A stretch of DNA of 47,209 nucleotides. It comes from CAZWVM01 sp964637705 (lineage in GTDB: Bacteria; UBA8481). The first letter of the stretch is position 1; each line of letters starts with the position of its first letter. The DNA lies in the NCBI GenBank assembly GCA_964637705.1, contig CAZWVM010000005.1, positions 1 through 47,209 of the forward strand, in the 5' to 3' direction. Below the pieces are notes generated by a model. It ran no database searches and was not told where the DNA came from. It was given only the letters and a program-made list of their open reading frames with translations. This document shows, piece by piece, positions 26,501-40,878 of this stretch. A program made the translations under genes and the position numbers.

Positions 26501-29500
26501 TCGTTCGAGAGAACCGGATCGAGACCACGAGTTGCGGAATCAAAGTCTCCGGCTCGAATCACATCTCCCTCGAGTCGAATGCGGTCGTCGCCGCGAGCGA
26601 CGGCATTCAATTTCAGAACAGCAACTATTGCACCATAGCCTTCAATGCCTGCACCCGGGCTGCCGGGGCTTTCTGGCTCGTGACTTCGTCCAATTGCCGT
26701 GTCTTTGGCAATACGTTCTTCAACGGTTTGTATTACGGCTATTACGAGGACGGCGGATCAGCCAACCACGTTTTCAACAACCTCGTGGACTCGAACGGAT
26801 GGGGCGGCATGTATTTCGCGGGCGCCGCCACGACTCCGACCCTCATCTATCAGAACCGGATTCAGAACAACAGGGGCTACGCGCTGAGCTACGTCAACGG
26901 AGACGGGCGTTACGCATTCAAGAACAACATCTCAGGCGGCGCCTCGAATCCGGATTCGCTGGTCTATTATGCTACGTCGGTGGTCAGCCAGGGACTATGG
27001 CGCAACTGGTTCGGGACGACCGACTCGGCCGCCATCCGTCGCGGACTTGCCGGCAACGCCGCCTCGGTCGTTCTTTCCGGCTGGCAGCCCTTCCGTCTCG
27101 GCGAGGTGGACACGAACTTCACCTATACTCGCGACACCAGCGGCAGGATCATCTCCTGGACCAGCCCCGACACGATCGCGCCAAAGGCCCCGGACACAGT
27201 TGCGGCGGTGTACTCGGGCCTCGCGGGCGGCGTCGTCGTCTCGTGGAAGGCCGTTCAGCTCCGCGAGGAAGGCCCGGGGTTCGCGAACGACTCGATGGGC
27301 TACCGCGTCTACAAGAGCCTCAGGCGCGACACGTCGTATTGGCGGCTCGTGCACGAGACGACGACGCTTGCGTCCGCGCCGCTCTGGGTGGACACCGCCT
27401 TCATCATGGAGACGGGCCACTACTACCGCGTCACCTGCTTCGACACGAAGAACCCGTTCGTGAACCAGTCCTTCTACTCCGACTCGATCGCCGCCTGCAC
27501 GCCAGCCTATGCCGGCCCGATCTGGTACGTCTCGAAGGATACGGGCAACGACGGCTCGGGCACGGGCTCCGAAACGAAGCCCTTCAAGACGATCTACCGG
27601 GCGATCAACCGGTCGTCGGCGAACGAGACGGTGTACATCTACGCCCAGACCTACTCGGAATCGATCGTCATCACGAAGGACAGCCTCACGATCATGGGTG
27701 CGCAGCGGGGAACGGTCTTCATCCAGCCTGGGGCGACCATCTCGGCCGTCAATGCGACGAACCGGTACAACCTGGACATCGCCAACCTGACCTGCACGGG
27801 CGTCACGGACAATAACCCCGCCTTCTACTTCGACGGGACTCGGAACTCCCGCGTCAGCGGCCTCATCTTCGTCAACGTCAACAAGAGCATCTACGCGTTG
27901 AACTCGGACACGAACGTCTTCCGGGATAACGTCATATCCCAGAGAAGCGGCGACGTCGGAAATCCCGTGGATCTGAGCGGAAACGCCAACGTCTTCGACT
28001 CGAACCTCGTGAGCGGGTTCAATACGTATTCCGAGCAGGTCTTGCAATCGTCGGGCGACAGCGTCCACATCACGAACAACATCATCCGTGATATCAGCAT
28101 GAACAACTCCGACGGCGCCGCTCTCCTCGATATCCAGGGAAACAGCGATCGCGTGCTCGTGGCCGGAAACTCGATCTACAGCGTCAGCAGTCCCTACAGC
28201 CTTACGGTCGTCATGACCGGGGTCGGGAACAACGGCGGTTGGCATCAGATCCAGAACAACGTCATCGACTCGATCGTTGGCCGGGGCATCTGGCTGGTTC
28301 CGACGAACTCGACGATCGACTCGAACGTTCTCAGCCGCATCACGAGGAGTGCGATCACCGTATGGAGCGATACGACGACGATCAGCCGGAACACGATCAA
28401 CGGCATCGCCAGGGCCTACAACAGGTCCGTGGGATTGGAGGTCTACTTCAGCGGCTGGCTCACCTGCAGCGGCAACGTTTTCAATCGGGCCCTGCTCAAA
28501 TCGTCGGCCTCCGGGCACACGCCGAGCCTCTATTACAACAACCGTGTCGACAGCGTCTTCGGGGCCGCTTTCCAGATAAACCCCGGCGCGGCGACGACGA
28601 ACCTGATCATCGACAGCAACCACCTGACGAACTGCGGCAGCACCTTCTCCGGTGAAGGCTTGTTCGATGCCTCGATGACCATCAACGCGGCCGACAGCAT
28701 TCTCGTCCGGAACAACGTGGTCGAGAGCGGCGCCGGGGCGGCCATCTACCTGTACGGTGTCGATTCGAGCACGATCTCGGGGAACCGGGTCTTCCATAAC
28801 CGAGCGGGTTCGAGTCGGCGCTATGGCATCGAGTTGAGTTCGGTCCAGCACGACACGGTTTACAACAACGTCGTCGATTCCGCCGCCTACGGCATCCTCG
28901 TCCAGGGCGGCGGGAACGGGGCGGGGCTGAGGGTCGACTCGAACCTGGTGACCAGGATCACCGTTCATGGCATCACTCATCAATCCACGAGAAACGGTGC
29001 GATCGTGAACAACCGGGTCGAGACGGCGGCAAACGCGTCCAACTACTACGCACTGTATCTCAACGGCAGTGAGAGCACGACCGTGGACAATAACCGGGTA
29101 TCCAACGTCGCAGGTAATGCCATCTACGTGGAACAACCGGGCGTGAACTCGCCCAATTGGATCACCAATAACATCGTCGACTCGAGCGCACGGTATGGGA
29201 TCTACACCCGGGCGAGAAGGACCACGGTCGACTCGAATATCGTGAGCAGGGTGACGTACAGCGGCATCCACCTGGCCGGCGCGGACAGCTGTGATGTCAC
29301 GCGCAATGTCGTTTACCGCGCTTCCACGGGCATCTATGCGTGGGGCGACTCCGTGAACGTGCGCGGTAACCGGATCTCCGATCCGACCGGCTCGAGCAAG
29401 ATCGGGATACAGACGTCGAGTTCCAACGACAACGACGCATTGTTCGACAACGTCATCGATTCGAGCGGATGGGATTACGGACTCTATCTTGCCTCGACGG

Positions 29501-32500
29501 GTGCGACCATCGAGAGCAACGCGATCGCGCAGGCACACTACGGCATCTACGCGAACGGCGCTTTCGGCGGAGCGCGCCGGTGCACCTTCACCAGCAACGT
29601 CGTGGAGACGAGCACCACTTCGTCTTTCTACTTGAACGTTGCCTGCACGAACGTCGTCAGGAACAACATCTTCCGACGCACGTCGGGCAATTGGGGGGCC
29701 GCGCTCAGCGACGCTCACGGCAACGTGATTCAGGGCAACCTCTGGGACAACGTCTCGGTCACCGGCTTCTCGATCGTCTCGTCGAACCAGAACGTGGTCT
29801 CCGGCAACACGGTGCGGGTCACCGATCCGACGCGATACGCGATGACTCATGCCGGCACGGCAAGCGGCAACGTCGTCACGAAGAACAACCTCCTCGGGAC
29901 CCTGCTGGTCGCCAACTACAATGCGAATCCGCTCGATGTGCGGCGCAACTGGTTCGGGATCACGGACTCCCAGGCGCTCAAGTCGAAGATCACGACGCCC
30001 GGCGGCGGGGCGGTCACCTACATTCCATACCGCCTCGGCGAGGTGGATACGGCCTTCCTCGCGGACACGGTGGCGCCGAAGGTGCCGGACACGGTTGCGA
30101 CGACGGTCGTCTCTTCGACCTCGTGCACGGTCTCGTGGTCCTCGACGCCGACGGCGGACGAGGAGAAGCCGGCGCAGACGGGGTTCCTGGCGTATCGCGT
30201 GTATCGCGCTTCGCAGAGGGACTCGTCGAACTGGCTCTTCCGGGGTCAGACCTCAGGCACCTCGTTCCTGGATTCGGGCCTCTCCTCCGGTCAGACGGTC
30301 TGGTATCGTCTCACGGCGGTGGACACGAAGACGCCGTACGAGAACGAGGCCTTCTGGTCGGAGACGGCGGTCTCGGTGACGCCGACAGCGGACTCGATTT
30401 CGGGGACGTATCGGCTCGGCATCGCGCTCGCCGCTCAGTTCGCAGCCGATTCCCGGACGAGCGTCTCGGCGAGCGCCTGGACGGTGCCGGCGGCGGTCGG
30501 CGGCGGGTTCGCGGTTTACGCGTACTGCACCTCGACGCTCCCGGCCCTGCGCGCGCAGTTGATCGATGCGAACAGCCAGGCCGAGACGGGCCGCGTGATG
30601 ATCGACTCGGGCGCGGGCTGGGTGGCCTCGGGCGAGACGATTCTCGTCTCGGGCGCCGGTTTCCTGGACTTCACGCCGCAACTCGTCCCGGGCGTCAACT
30701 CGATCCGCTTCTTCCTCGGCGACACGAGCGGAACGGGGCTCGTGGCCGATGATTCACGGACGGCCTCGATCTACGTGGACGCGACGCTGCCCCTTGCTCC
30801 GGCACTCTCCTCGCCCGCGGCGGGACTCAAGACCTCGACGAGCGGATTGACCTTCACGTGGGGTTCCTCCCAGGACACGCAGTCCGGGCTGAATCGGCAC
30901 GTTCTCGAGTTGAGCCGCTCGATCGACTTCACAGGCGCGAGGGTGGCCGAGACCTCGACGCTGTACGGCACAAGTCAGTCGGTCACCCTCCAGCCGAACG
31001 ACACATACTACTGGCGCGTGGCGGCCTACGACACGGCGGGGAACGTGGCCTACTCCGAGACGCGGGTCTTCTGGGTGGACACGACACAGCCGGCGCCGCC
31101 TACCTACATCTACCCGTCGGCGTACGCGGAGACGAACGCGGCGGCGATCGGATTCGACTGGACCGACGTGACCGACTCGGTCTCCGGCTTCTCCCACTAC
31201 CGCCTGCAGGTTTCGTCGTCCGTCTCCTTTGCGGGCCCCCTGCCCGTGGACACCTCGCTGGGCACGGTGAGCGAGGCGGCCGTCGTCATGGCCGAGGGCG
31301 CCTACTACTGGCGCGTCTTGGCCTACGACTCGGCCGGGAACGCCTCGAACTCCGACTCGATCCGCTTCGTCGTGGACCGCACGGCGCCGATCATCGCGAC
31401 GGTGACGTTCGCCTCGAACCGCCCGGCCTACTTCTCCGACGGAGCGGGCTTCGACACGACGGCCGCGTCGGACACTATCTGGTTCAATAACGCCGCCGCG
31501 ATGGGAGCGGGGCAGGCCGTGACGGTGACGGTGACGACGCTGGGAGGGGAGACGAGCGTTCTCTTCCCGCAGAGGTTCGGCGACGTGGCGTTGCTTGACG
31601 GCGTGGCGCCTTATGCCTACGCCTACACGTTGGGCGCCGCGTACGTTACCGACACGACGATGGTGCTGACGGCGGCGGACACCGCGGGGAACGCATCGAC
31701 GGCGACGGTGCACTGGGGTCGCGACGTGGATTCGGCTTCGCGCGTGAACCTGCTCTCGCCGGTCGCCGCGAAGCTCCTCTACGGCGACACGACGCCGACC
31801 CTCTCGTGGACGGCCTCGACGGACACTCAGTCGGGCCTGCGGGGCTACGTCGTGCAGATCACGTGGGAGTTCGACTCGCTGGCCTTCGCGACGCCGGTCC
31901 AGCAGGCGGGGATCCTCTCGGGCGTGACGTCATACACGACGACGCCCCTGGAGGATTCCTCGGCGCGCTACTTCTGGCGCGTGATCACGGTGGACTCGAC
32001 GGGGAACGCGGACACGTCGACGGCGGACACGCAATCGTTCCGGGTGGACTCGCGGGTGCCGTCCCTGACCGGCTTCGCCTTCGCGACGACGGCCTCGGGC
32101 TCCTTCTGGGACGACACGCCGGTCCTCGTCAACCTCTCGGGAGACACCGTCTGGTTCTCGTCGGTGGGCGCAGGAGCGAACCAGGTCTGCACCATCATCG
32201 CGCGAGCGAAGGACGGTGATGCGAACGACTCGGTCTTCTTCGGCTCGATGCAGAACGGCGCCTTCACGGTGGTCATCGACACGACGACGCGCTACACGAC
32301 GGACACGTACCTGCACGTGGCCTATCTCATCCCGACGGGCGCGGGCGACGAGCGAATCACGGTGGTGGTGTACGACGCGGACGGAAACCGCGACACGGCG
32401 GTGCTCGCCTTCGTGGCGGACACGAATCCGCCGACGGCTCCGGTTCTCGTGTCGCCGGCGAACCCCTTGGATACGCGATCCCAGGTCGTGAGGTTCTCCT

Positions 32501-35500
32501 GGGCGGCCTCGGTGGACACCGGCGTCGGTGTGAAGCACTACCGCCTGCAGGTCGACACGACCGGCACCTGGACGACGGCGGGGATCGACACGACGCTCAG
32601 GGATCTCGGGGCCTGGGTGACCCTCCCGACGAGCGACACGTACCGGTGGAGAGTCATGGCGGTGGACACCCTCGCCAACGAGGCGGCCTCGGAGACGGGA
32701 GTCCTCGTCTTCGACACGATCCCGCCGACGGCGCCGGGGCTCGTGGCGCCCGCGGCGGAGCACGAGACGAGCGCGACGGGAATCCTCTTCTCCTGGACCG
32801 GCTCGACGGACGCGCTCTCGGGCTTCAAGGAGTATCGTCTGCAGATTCACACGTCCGACGACTTCGCGTCTCCCTCGGTGGATTCGGTAGCGGGGACCGT
32901 GACGAGCGCGTTGCGGACCCTGCGCGCGAACGACACGTGGTATTGGCGCGTGGTGGCGGTGGACGACGCGGGGAACACGGTGGCCCAGGCGGCGCGTATT
33001 CTCGTCGTCGACACGGTGGCGCCTCAGGCGGCGGCACTTCTGGCTCCCGCGGCCAACCACGAGACGAACGTCCCGCAGTTCACCTTCCGGTGGACGACAG
33101 GCTCGGACACGCTCTCGGGCCTCGCGTATCACCGCCTGCAGGTCTGCACGTCCTCGGCTTTCTCCGCTCCGCTCGCGGGCGACTCGAACGTCTCGGACGC
33201 CGTGACGGGATTCCTGGCGCTCGTTGCGAACGACACCTATTGGTGGCGGGTCGTGACCTACGACAGCGCCTCGAACTCGACGGTCTCGGAGTCGCGGATC
33301 CTCGTCGTGGACACTCTTCCGCCGACCGCGCCCGCCCAGGAACTCCCGGCCGCGAATAGCGACACGACCGTGACCTCGGTTCTCTTCCGCTGGACGGCCT
33401 CGACGGACACGGGCGCCGGATTCCTCAGGTATCGCCTGATGGTGGATACGGCGGGAACCTTCGTCTCGCTCTATGCGGACTCCTACACGACGGAGACGCA
33501 GGCGACGGTCTACCTCCCGGTGAACGACACGTACTACTGGCGCGTTCTCGCCTACGATGAACTAGGGCAGAACTACGTCTTCGGCACTCGGAGGGTGCGC
33601 GTGGACACCCTGCCGCCGGTGGTCTCGTCGCCCCTCTTCCCGACGGAGGGCCTCGAGACGAACCTCGTGAACATGCCCTTCTCGTGGACGCCGGGCGCGG
33701 ACTCGATCGTCGGGATCCGGTACAACCGGATCCAGGTGGACACGGAGGCGGACTTCTCCGGCGCACTCGTTCACGACACGAACATCTTCACCGGGCCGTA
33801 TCCGGACTCGACGGTGACGCTAATCCTTCAGCCATACACATACAGCTACTACTGGAGGGTCGTCTCCTACGACACGGTCGGCAACGCGACCTTCGGCGAC
33901 CCGGTGAGGTTCCGGATCGACGCGGAGACGCCGACGCAGGCGGTTCTCCTGACGCCCGATGAGCGGCACGACACGACCGCAACGCAGTTCACGGTGACCT
34001 GGACGAGTTCCTCGGACACGACGCAGACCCTGGCGAACCACCGCCTGCAGGTCGGCACGGACTCGACCTTCGCGGGCGGGATCCGGGTGGACTCGTATGT
34101 GGGCCTCAGCACCTCAGAGACGATCGCCGTGCCGGCGAACGACACCTACTTCTGGCGCGTGCTCGCCTACGACTCGACGGGGAACGTCTCGTTCTCGAGT
34201 GTGCGGCACTTCATCGTGGACACGAACGCGCCGAACGTTCCGACGCTCGTGACTCCGGGCGTGAACCTCGACACGCTGTCGGTCTCCATCGTCTTCTCCT
34301 GGCTGGCGGGCCTGGACACGGGCGCGGGGATCGATTCCTACATCCTGCAGGTGGACACGGAGGCGGCCTTCACCCTGCCCCTGGCCGTGGACTCGGACAA
34401 CGCGACCTCGTTGACCCGCACGATCGACCTGGCGAGCGACTCGTATTTCTGGCGGGTCATCGCGCGGGACGGAGCGGGGAACCACGACACGACGGCGGCG
34501 CGGTTCCTGCGCGTGGACTACCAGGCGCCGAACCGGGCGACGCTTTCGGATCCCACCGACACGCACGAGACCTCGAACGTCACGATCGCCTTCAGGTGGG
34601 GACTCGGGAACGACACGGTGCTGGGCGTCTGGCTGAGCCGACTGGAGATCTCCTCGACGAACGACTTCGCGACGGTCCTCTACTATGACACGCGCTTCGC
34701 GGGGGTGTACCCCGAAACGACGGTGACGCGGACACTACCGGCGAACGCGCGATACTACTGGCGCGTGGTGACGGAGGACAGCGTCGGGAACCGGAACAAC
34801 GGGGACGTGTACAGCGTGAAGGTGGACACGGCGCCGCCGACGCCGGCGATCCCGCAGACGCCGTCGCAGGGCTACGAGTCCTCGGCGACGTCGGTCGTCT
34901 TCACGTGGCTCTCGGGCACCGAGACGGTGACGCCGCCGATCCGCTTCCGGATCCAGGTCGGACGCGACTCGACCTTCGCCGGCTCGATCGTGGCCGATAC
35001 ATGGACCGGCTACGCGACGACGCAGACGATGACGCTCCTCGCCAACGACACCTATTGGTGGAGGATCGTCTCCTACGACAGCGTGGGGAACCACGACACC
35101 TCGATCGTCATGCAGATGGCCGTGGACACCCTGCCCCCGACCCAGTCGATCCTCGTGTACCCGGCGCAGCTTGCGGAGACGAACTCGTCGCCGACGGCCT
35201 TCTCGTGGGCGAGCGGGGCTGACTCGATCGCGGGCGTGAGCTACTACCAGGTCCAGGTGAACGGCGCGTCGGACTTCTCGGGCACGAGTGCGCTCGACAC
35301 GACCGTTTACGGGACCGCTCTCACCCAGCAACTTGGCGAGACGAGCTACTGGTGGAGGGTCCGCGCGGTGGACGAGGCGGGTAACATCGGGGCCTGGTCG
35401 ACGGGGAACCGGTTCCTCGTGGATTACCAGGTCCCGCTGATCCGGTCCGTGACGATCGTCTCGGGCACGCCGACCTTCTTCTACAACCCCGGCGGAATCG

Positions 35501-38500
35501 ATACGGTGGCGCGGGAGGACACGGTCTGGTTCCGGAACGCCGGCGCAGGCTCGGGGCAGGCCGTGACGGTCGTGGTGGGGTACAGCCTGACGGGCTCGCT
35601 GCGGTACCCGCAGCACTTCGGCGAGGCGGGCGTGACCTATCCGGAGAGCACGCCGGCGGTGTATGTGTACACGCTCGAGGCCGGCCTCGGCGACACCGTG
35701 ATGCACCTCGCGACGTTCGACACGGCGACCAACTCGGACACGATCCGGGTGAACTGGATCTCCGACGTGACGGCGCCCTCGGCCGCGCTCATCACCCCGC
35801 TGGACAACGGCTTCCTGAACGAGAGCCAGCCGCTTTTCACCTGGGGAGCGGCCGTGGATACGCAGGCCGGGACGTCCGGATACACGGTCCAGATCTCCAA
35901 GGCCGCCGACTTCTCGACGATCGACACGACCTCCGGGCTCGTGACGGATACCTCGTGGCGCTCCCAGACCCTGCCGGATTCCTTCTGGTACTGGCGCGTG
36001 GTCACGATGGACAGCGTGGGGAACGCGGACACGGCCTCGGCGACGGTGCGGATCCTGCGCGTGGATCGCGGCTTCCCGGTCTTCTCGGGATACCGGATCA
36101 CGTCGTCGGTGGACTCCTTCTTCTTCGACGACACGCCGGTGCTCGCGACGCGCGAGGGCGACACGGTCTGGTATAATCCGAACGGGGCGGGCGCGAACCA
36201 GGTCGTGACGATCGTGGTCCACATCACGGACGGGAACGAGAGTGCCGTGAACGGCTCGCCGGTCTACACGCCCTTGACCCAGGGCGACACGGGCGCGAAC
36301 AAGGACACGTATACCCTCGTGTACCGGATCCCCACGGACGCGGCCTCGCAGACGCTTGTCCTCTCGGCCGTGGACATCGTCGGCCTCATCGACACGGCGG
36401 CGCTCCTCTTCACGAAGGACTCGGAGGCGCCGGTCATGGGAGCTCTCATCGGGCCCATGGGCGGATACGAGGATTCGCGGCTCACACAGCTCTTCACCTG
36501 GGTGGCGGCCGTGGACACGGGCTCGGGGCTCCGCGGCTACCGCTTCCAAGCCGATCCCACGGGCCTCTTCGCGCCGCCGACGGTCGACTCCTGGGTCGGC
36601 ACGGACACGCGGTGCACGGCAACACTGCCGGCGAACTTCGGCTGGTACTGGCGAATCGTGGCGGTGGACAGAGTGGGCGTGGAGGCGGTTTCGGACTCGC
36701 TCAGGATCATCCTCGACACGGCGCCGCCGATCGCGGGCGCTCTCATTGCGCCGGTCAACTACGACACCACCGGGACGCGCCTGGACTTCTCGTGGAATCT
36801 GGCTTCGGACACGGGCGCCGGCGTGGCCAATTACCAGCTGCAGGTCTCCCGTTCGGAGACGTTCGCGGTCGTCGACACGAACCTTGCCCTGGGAGAGGCG
36901 ACGTGGAGAACGCTGACGTTCTCGACCATCGACACGCATTGGTGGCGCGTGATCGTGACGGACGACGTGGGGAACACGGTCGCCTCGACCGCGGGTCGCT
37001 TCATCATCGACACGAACGTGCCGACCCAGGCGGCGCTCGTGGCCCCGGTGAACGCGCACGACACGCGGAACGCGAACGTCACCTTCTCCTGGCAGACGGC
37101 GACGGACACGGGTTGCGGCCTCGTGAACCACCGGTTGCAGATCGACCGCACACCGACCTTCGCCGGGCCGGTCTTCGATTCGAACTGCGCGCTCGGGACG
37201 ACGGCGACGGCGTCGCTCGGAGGAAACGACACATACTGGTGGAGGGTGATCTCGTACGACAAGCTGGGGAACCTGCAGGTCTCGGAGTCTCGGTCCCTGC
37301 GGATCGATACCCAGGCGCCGACGGGGATCACGCTGACGGCCCCGGAGAGCGGCGCGGCGCTCGTGGACTTCAACCCGATCTTCATCTGGACCTCGCCCGT
37401 GGACACGATCGCGGGCCTGGCCAACTTCCGGTTGCAGCTCGATACCACAGGCACCTTCGCCTACCCGGCGCTGGATACGAACGTGGACACGCGCCTCACG
37501 GTGACGATCACGGTGGCGGCCGAGGGCGTGGGCGCCTACTTCTGGCGGGTGATCGCGACGGACAACGTCGGCAACGGCGCGGTCTCCGAATCCCGGTATT
37601 TCGTCCTGGACCTGACGCCGCCGACGCCGGGGACGGTCCTGAAGCCGGCCGATGCGTTCGAGACGAACGCGCGGAAGCATGTCTTCGCATGGACGGCGGC
37701 GTCGGACAGCCAGTCGGGGATTTCGCGGTATGTCCTGCAGATGGACACGACGCCGTCGTTCACCCAGATCCTCTTCGAATCGGTGGCGGGGAACGTGACG
37801 AGTTGCACGGCGCGTCTGCCGTTCGGAAACGACACGTGGTTCTGGCGCGTGAAGGTGTATGACCTGGCGGGCAACGCGGCCTACTGCACGACGAGCTGGA
37901 TCTGCTACGACACGCAGGCGCCGGACACGCCGCTGCTCCTCGCGCCCGTGGACCGCCTGGAGACGACGGCCGCGACGCAGAGGTTCCGATGGAGGGCGTC
38001 GTACGACAGCGGCGTGCAGGCCTGGAACGCGACGTCGGAGCTGGCCTACTACCGTCTGCAGGTGGCGCGGGCGGACTCGACTTTCACGGCCAAGACGGTG
38101 GACGTGGTCATCGAGAAGACGGTGACCGAGACGACTCCTCTGTATTACTTCACGATCTACGACACCTACTACTGGCGCGTGCAGGCATACGACGAGGTGG
38201 GGAACGTCTCGACGTCGCCCTACTTCATCTTCTACCGTCCCGGCGCGGGCGAGACCGTTCCGCCGGACCCGGTGGTGAACCTGCGGGGCAGGAGCCTGGA
38301 GACGGCCGCGGTCCTCGTCGAATGGGAGGCCTCGCCGTCGCCGGACGTCGTCGAGTATCTCCTGTATTGGGACTCGGTCGTCGGGACGGCGCCGGACACG
38401 CTTCTGGCCGCGCGCGTCCACCACACGCTCGGCGAGACCTTCAGCGCGATCTCGCCGGTGTTGTGGCACAACGCCGAGCCGCGCTTCCGCGTCGACGCGG

Positions 38501-39788
38501 TCGACTCGGCGGGGAACCTGGCGTCGGCCTGGGTGACGGTGAGAGTGGACACGACGGTCTACACGGTGCCGGCGGCCCAGTTCACGCCGACGCCGTCGGG
38601 CCTGAAGATCCGGCTGGGCGAGCAGGCCCAGCTGACCTTCACGATTCCGCCCGAATCGGCCGCGCTCGTGACGACGGTGCTCTTCCAGTACCGTGTCTAC
38701 CCGGCCGGGCCGTGGACGGACATGCTCTCGGCGCCGAACGTCTCCGGCCAGGCGAATCCCTACACGCGCAGCGCCTCGAAGGACGAGTTGACCGAGTACC
38801 GGTTCGTCTGGAACTCGTCGGTCCTGCCTTCGGACACCTACGAGGTGAGGATCGTGACGACGTCCTCGACGGGCGAGACGCATGCCTCGACGGGCCTGGG
38901 CCTGCGGATCGTGAACCCGCTCACGGATTCGCCGACGTTCTTCTCGAACGCGACGACGGAGAGCTTCACGCACTACCAGATGATTCACGTGAACCGGGCG
39001 GACACGATCACGGTCACGTCGAACCTCGACACGATGACGGCGACGGTGCATCTGGTCTCGGGCGCCTACCCGAACGCGAACGACACGAACAACGTCTACA
39101 TCATCTGCTCGCTCGCGCCCACCTCGCAGGAGGACAACCGAATCCGCGCCGACGGCGTGCTTCCGGGCGTCGTTAACTACGCCGTCTTCGACGCGCTCGT
39201 GGTGCGCCTCTCTAACGGCGATTCCCTGATGGCGGCGGGTCGCACGTGCACGGTGACGATGTCCTTCCGCGACGACAACCAGGACGGGTTCGTGGACGGG
39301 ACGATGATCCGGTGGAACGCGCTGAGGATTCTCGCCCATACGGGCGTGGCGGGCGAGAAGTGGACGGAGGCGACGTATCTGGAGCGGCGCGACCCGACGG
39401 CGACGACGGCCGGGTACATCCGGGCCCTGACGAATCACTTCTCGATCTTCCGTCTCGTCGGACCGGGCGCGCAGAACGACCTCAACAACCTCGTCGTGGC
39501 GCCGAACCCGTTCCGTCCGAACGACAACAGCGCCGGCACGGGCCAGAACTGGACCGGCGCGGTGGGGACGGGCGTCTACTTCCTGAACCTTCCGATGCAG
39601 GTGAGGATCCAGGTGTATACGGTGATCGGGCGCAAGGTTTTCGATTACTCCACGACGCAGTCGACCGGCCAGGTCCAGTGGGACGTGAGGAACGAGGCAG
39701 GTCAGGACGTGGCGAGCGGCGTCTACGTCTACATCGTGACGGACCTGCAGACGAACCAGAGAGTCTCGGGCAAGCTGGCGGTGATCCG

Positions 39789-39792
<4 letters not shown>
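23563..39792 (+). CDS. Giant modular surface protein (5409 aa) with FlgD-like sorting domain
   Basis: One uninterrupted frame. A signal peptide (hydrophobic ALLLPALLAGLLFPSVPAV, cleavage near VAA) is followed by three large modules. Each starts with (I/T)WYVS(K/R)DTGxD (residues 118, 637, 1321) and continues as right-handed beta-helix repeats rich in N-N-x-I/V-x-S, like NosD/PbH1 proteins. Each closes with (F/Y)RLGEVDT (about 510, 1177, 2156) and an Fn3-like domain starting IAPKAPDTV. After a unique domain (about 2280-2405) come 20 beta-sandwich modules with YYWRVxAYDxxGN, interrupted by two pairs of a second domain type. An Fn3 domain, further Ig-like domains and a FlgD-like T9SS CTD (5306-5409) end it. 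It is probably exported and attached to the outer surface. Binding partner unknown; adhesion or stalk formation is inference. Confidence 0.93.
23914..30396 (+). repeat. Three beta-helix plus Fn3 super-modules in the giant protein
   Basis: Module borders are marked by WYVS(K/R)DTG at 23914, 25471 and 27523, and by RLGEVDT-type linkers at 25090, 27091 and 30028. Each linker leads into IAPK(A/V)PDTV and an Fn3-like domain with YRVY and YRVT strands. The lengths differ (about 1.56, 2.05 and 2.87 kb), so helix length varied after triplication while the ends stayed conserved. Confidence 0.85.
31381..32430 (+). repeat. Duplicated block I (A-WRV-A) inside the giant gene
   Basis: Two copies of a distinct domain, with DT(I/V)WF(N/S) and GAG(A/Q) motifs, flank one WRV module. 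Order and details (FPQRFGD, TDTQSGLRGY, GNADTSTADTQ, DDTPVLV) are repeated in block II about 4.05 kb downstream. Confidence 0.75.
35431..36430 (+). repeat. Duplicated block II (A-WRV-A) inside the giant gene
   Basis: Matches block I in order: GGIDTVAREDTVWFRNAGAG, YPQHFGE, DTQAGTSGY, GNADTASATVR, FFFDDTPVLAT, GDTVWYNPNGAGANQ. Nine plain WRV modules separate the two blocks, which implies a segmental duplication and not independent insertions. Confidence 0.75.
39478..39789 (+). other. C-terminal FlgD-like / T9SS-type sorting domain of the giant protein
   Basis: The last 104 residues contain NNLVVAPNPFRPND, VRIQVYTVIGRKVFDY, WDVRNEAGQDVASGVYVYIV and the terminal GKLAVIR. This is the typical layout of FlgD-Ig-like C-terminal domains that direct export and surface attachment through type IX-like secretion. 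The PorV-like gene directly downstream is a matching partner. Confidence 0.8.

Positions 39793-40878
<1,086 letters not shown>

Larger units (their letters stand above)
30784..38250 (+). repeat. Tandem array of about 20 WRV beta-sandwich modules
   Basis: I count 20 copies of the motif (Y/F/W)WR(V/I)xxxD (18 WRV, 2 WRI). They follow consensus VDTxxPxxPxLxxP...HETxxTxxxFxWxxxxDTxxGxxxYRLQVDTxxxF...NDTYYWRVxAYDxxGNxxxS split here only by its key positions. Spacing is about 90-110 residues. Asp-Thr dipeptides are very frequent. Codons vary between copies, so the array is old rather than freshly amplified. Confidence 0.85.

Noticed and set aside
26995..29850. A 951-codon minus-strand open frame across the third beta-helix module
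   Set aside because: Arg/Val/Asp-rich composition without domains, lying antisense to a well-supported frame.
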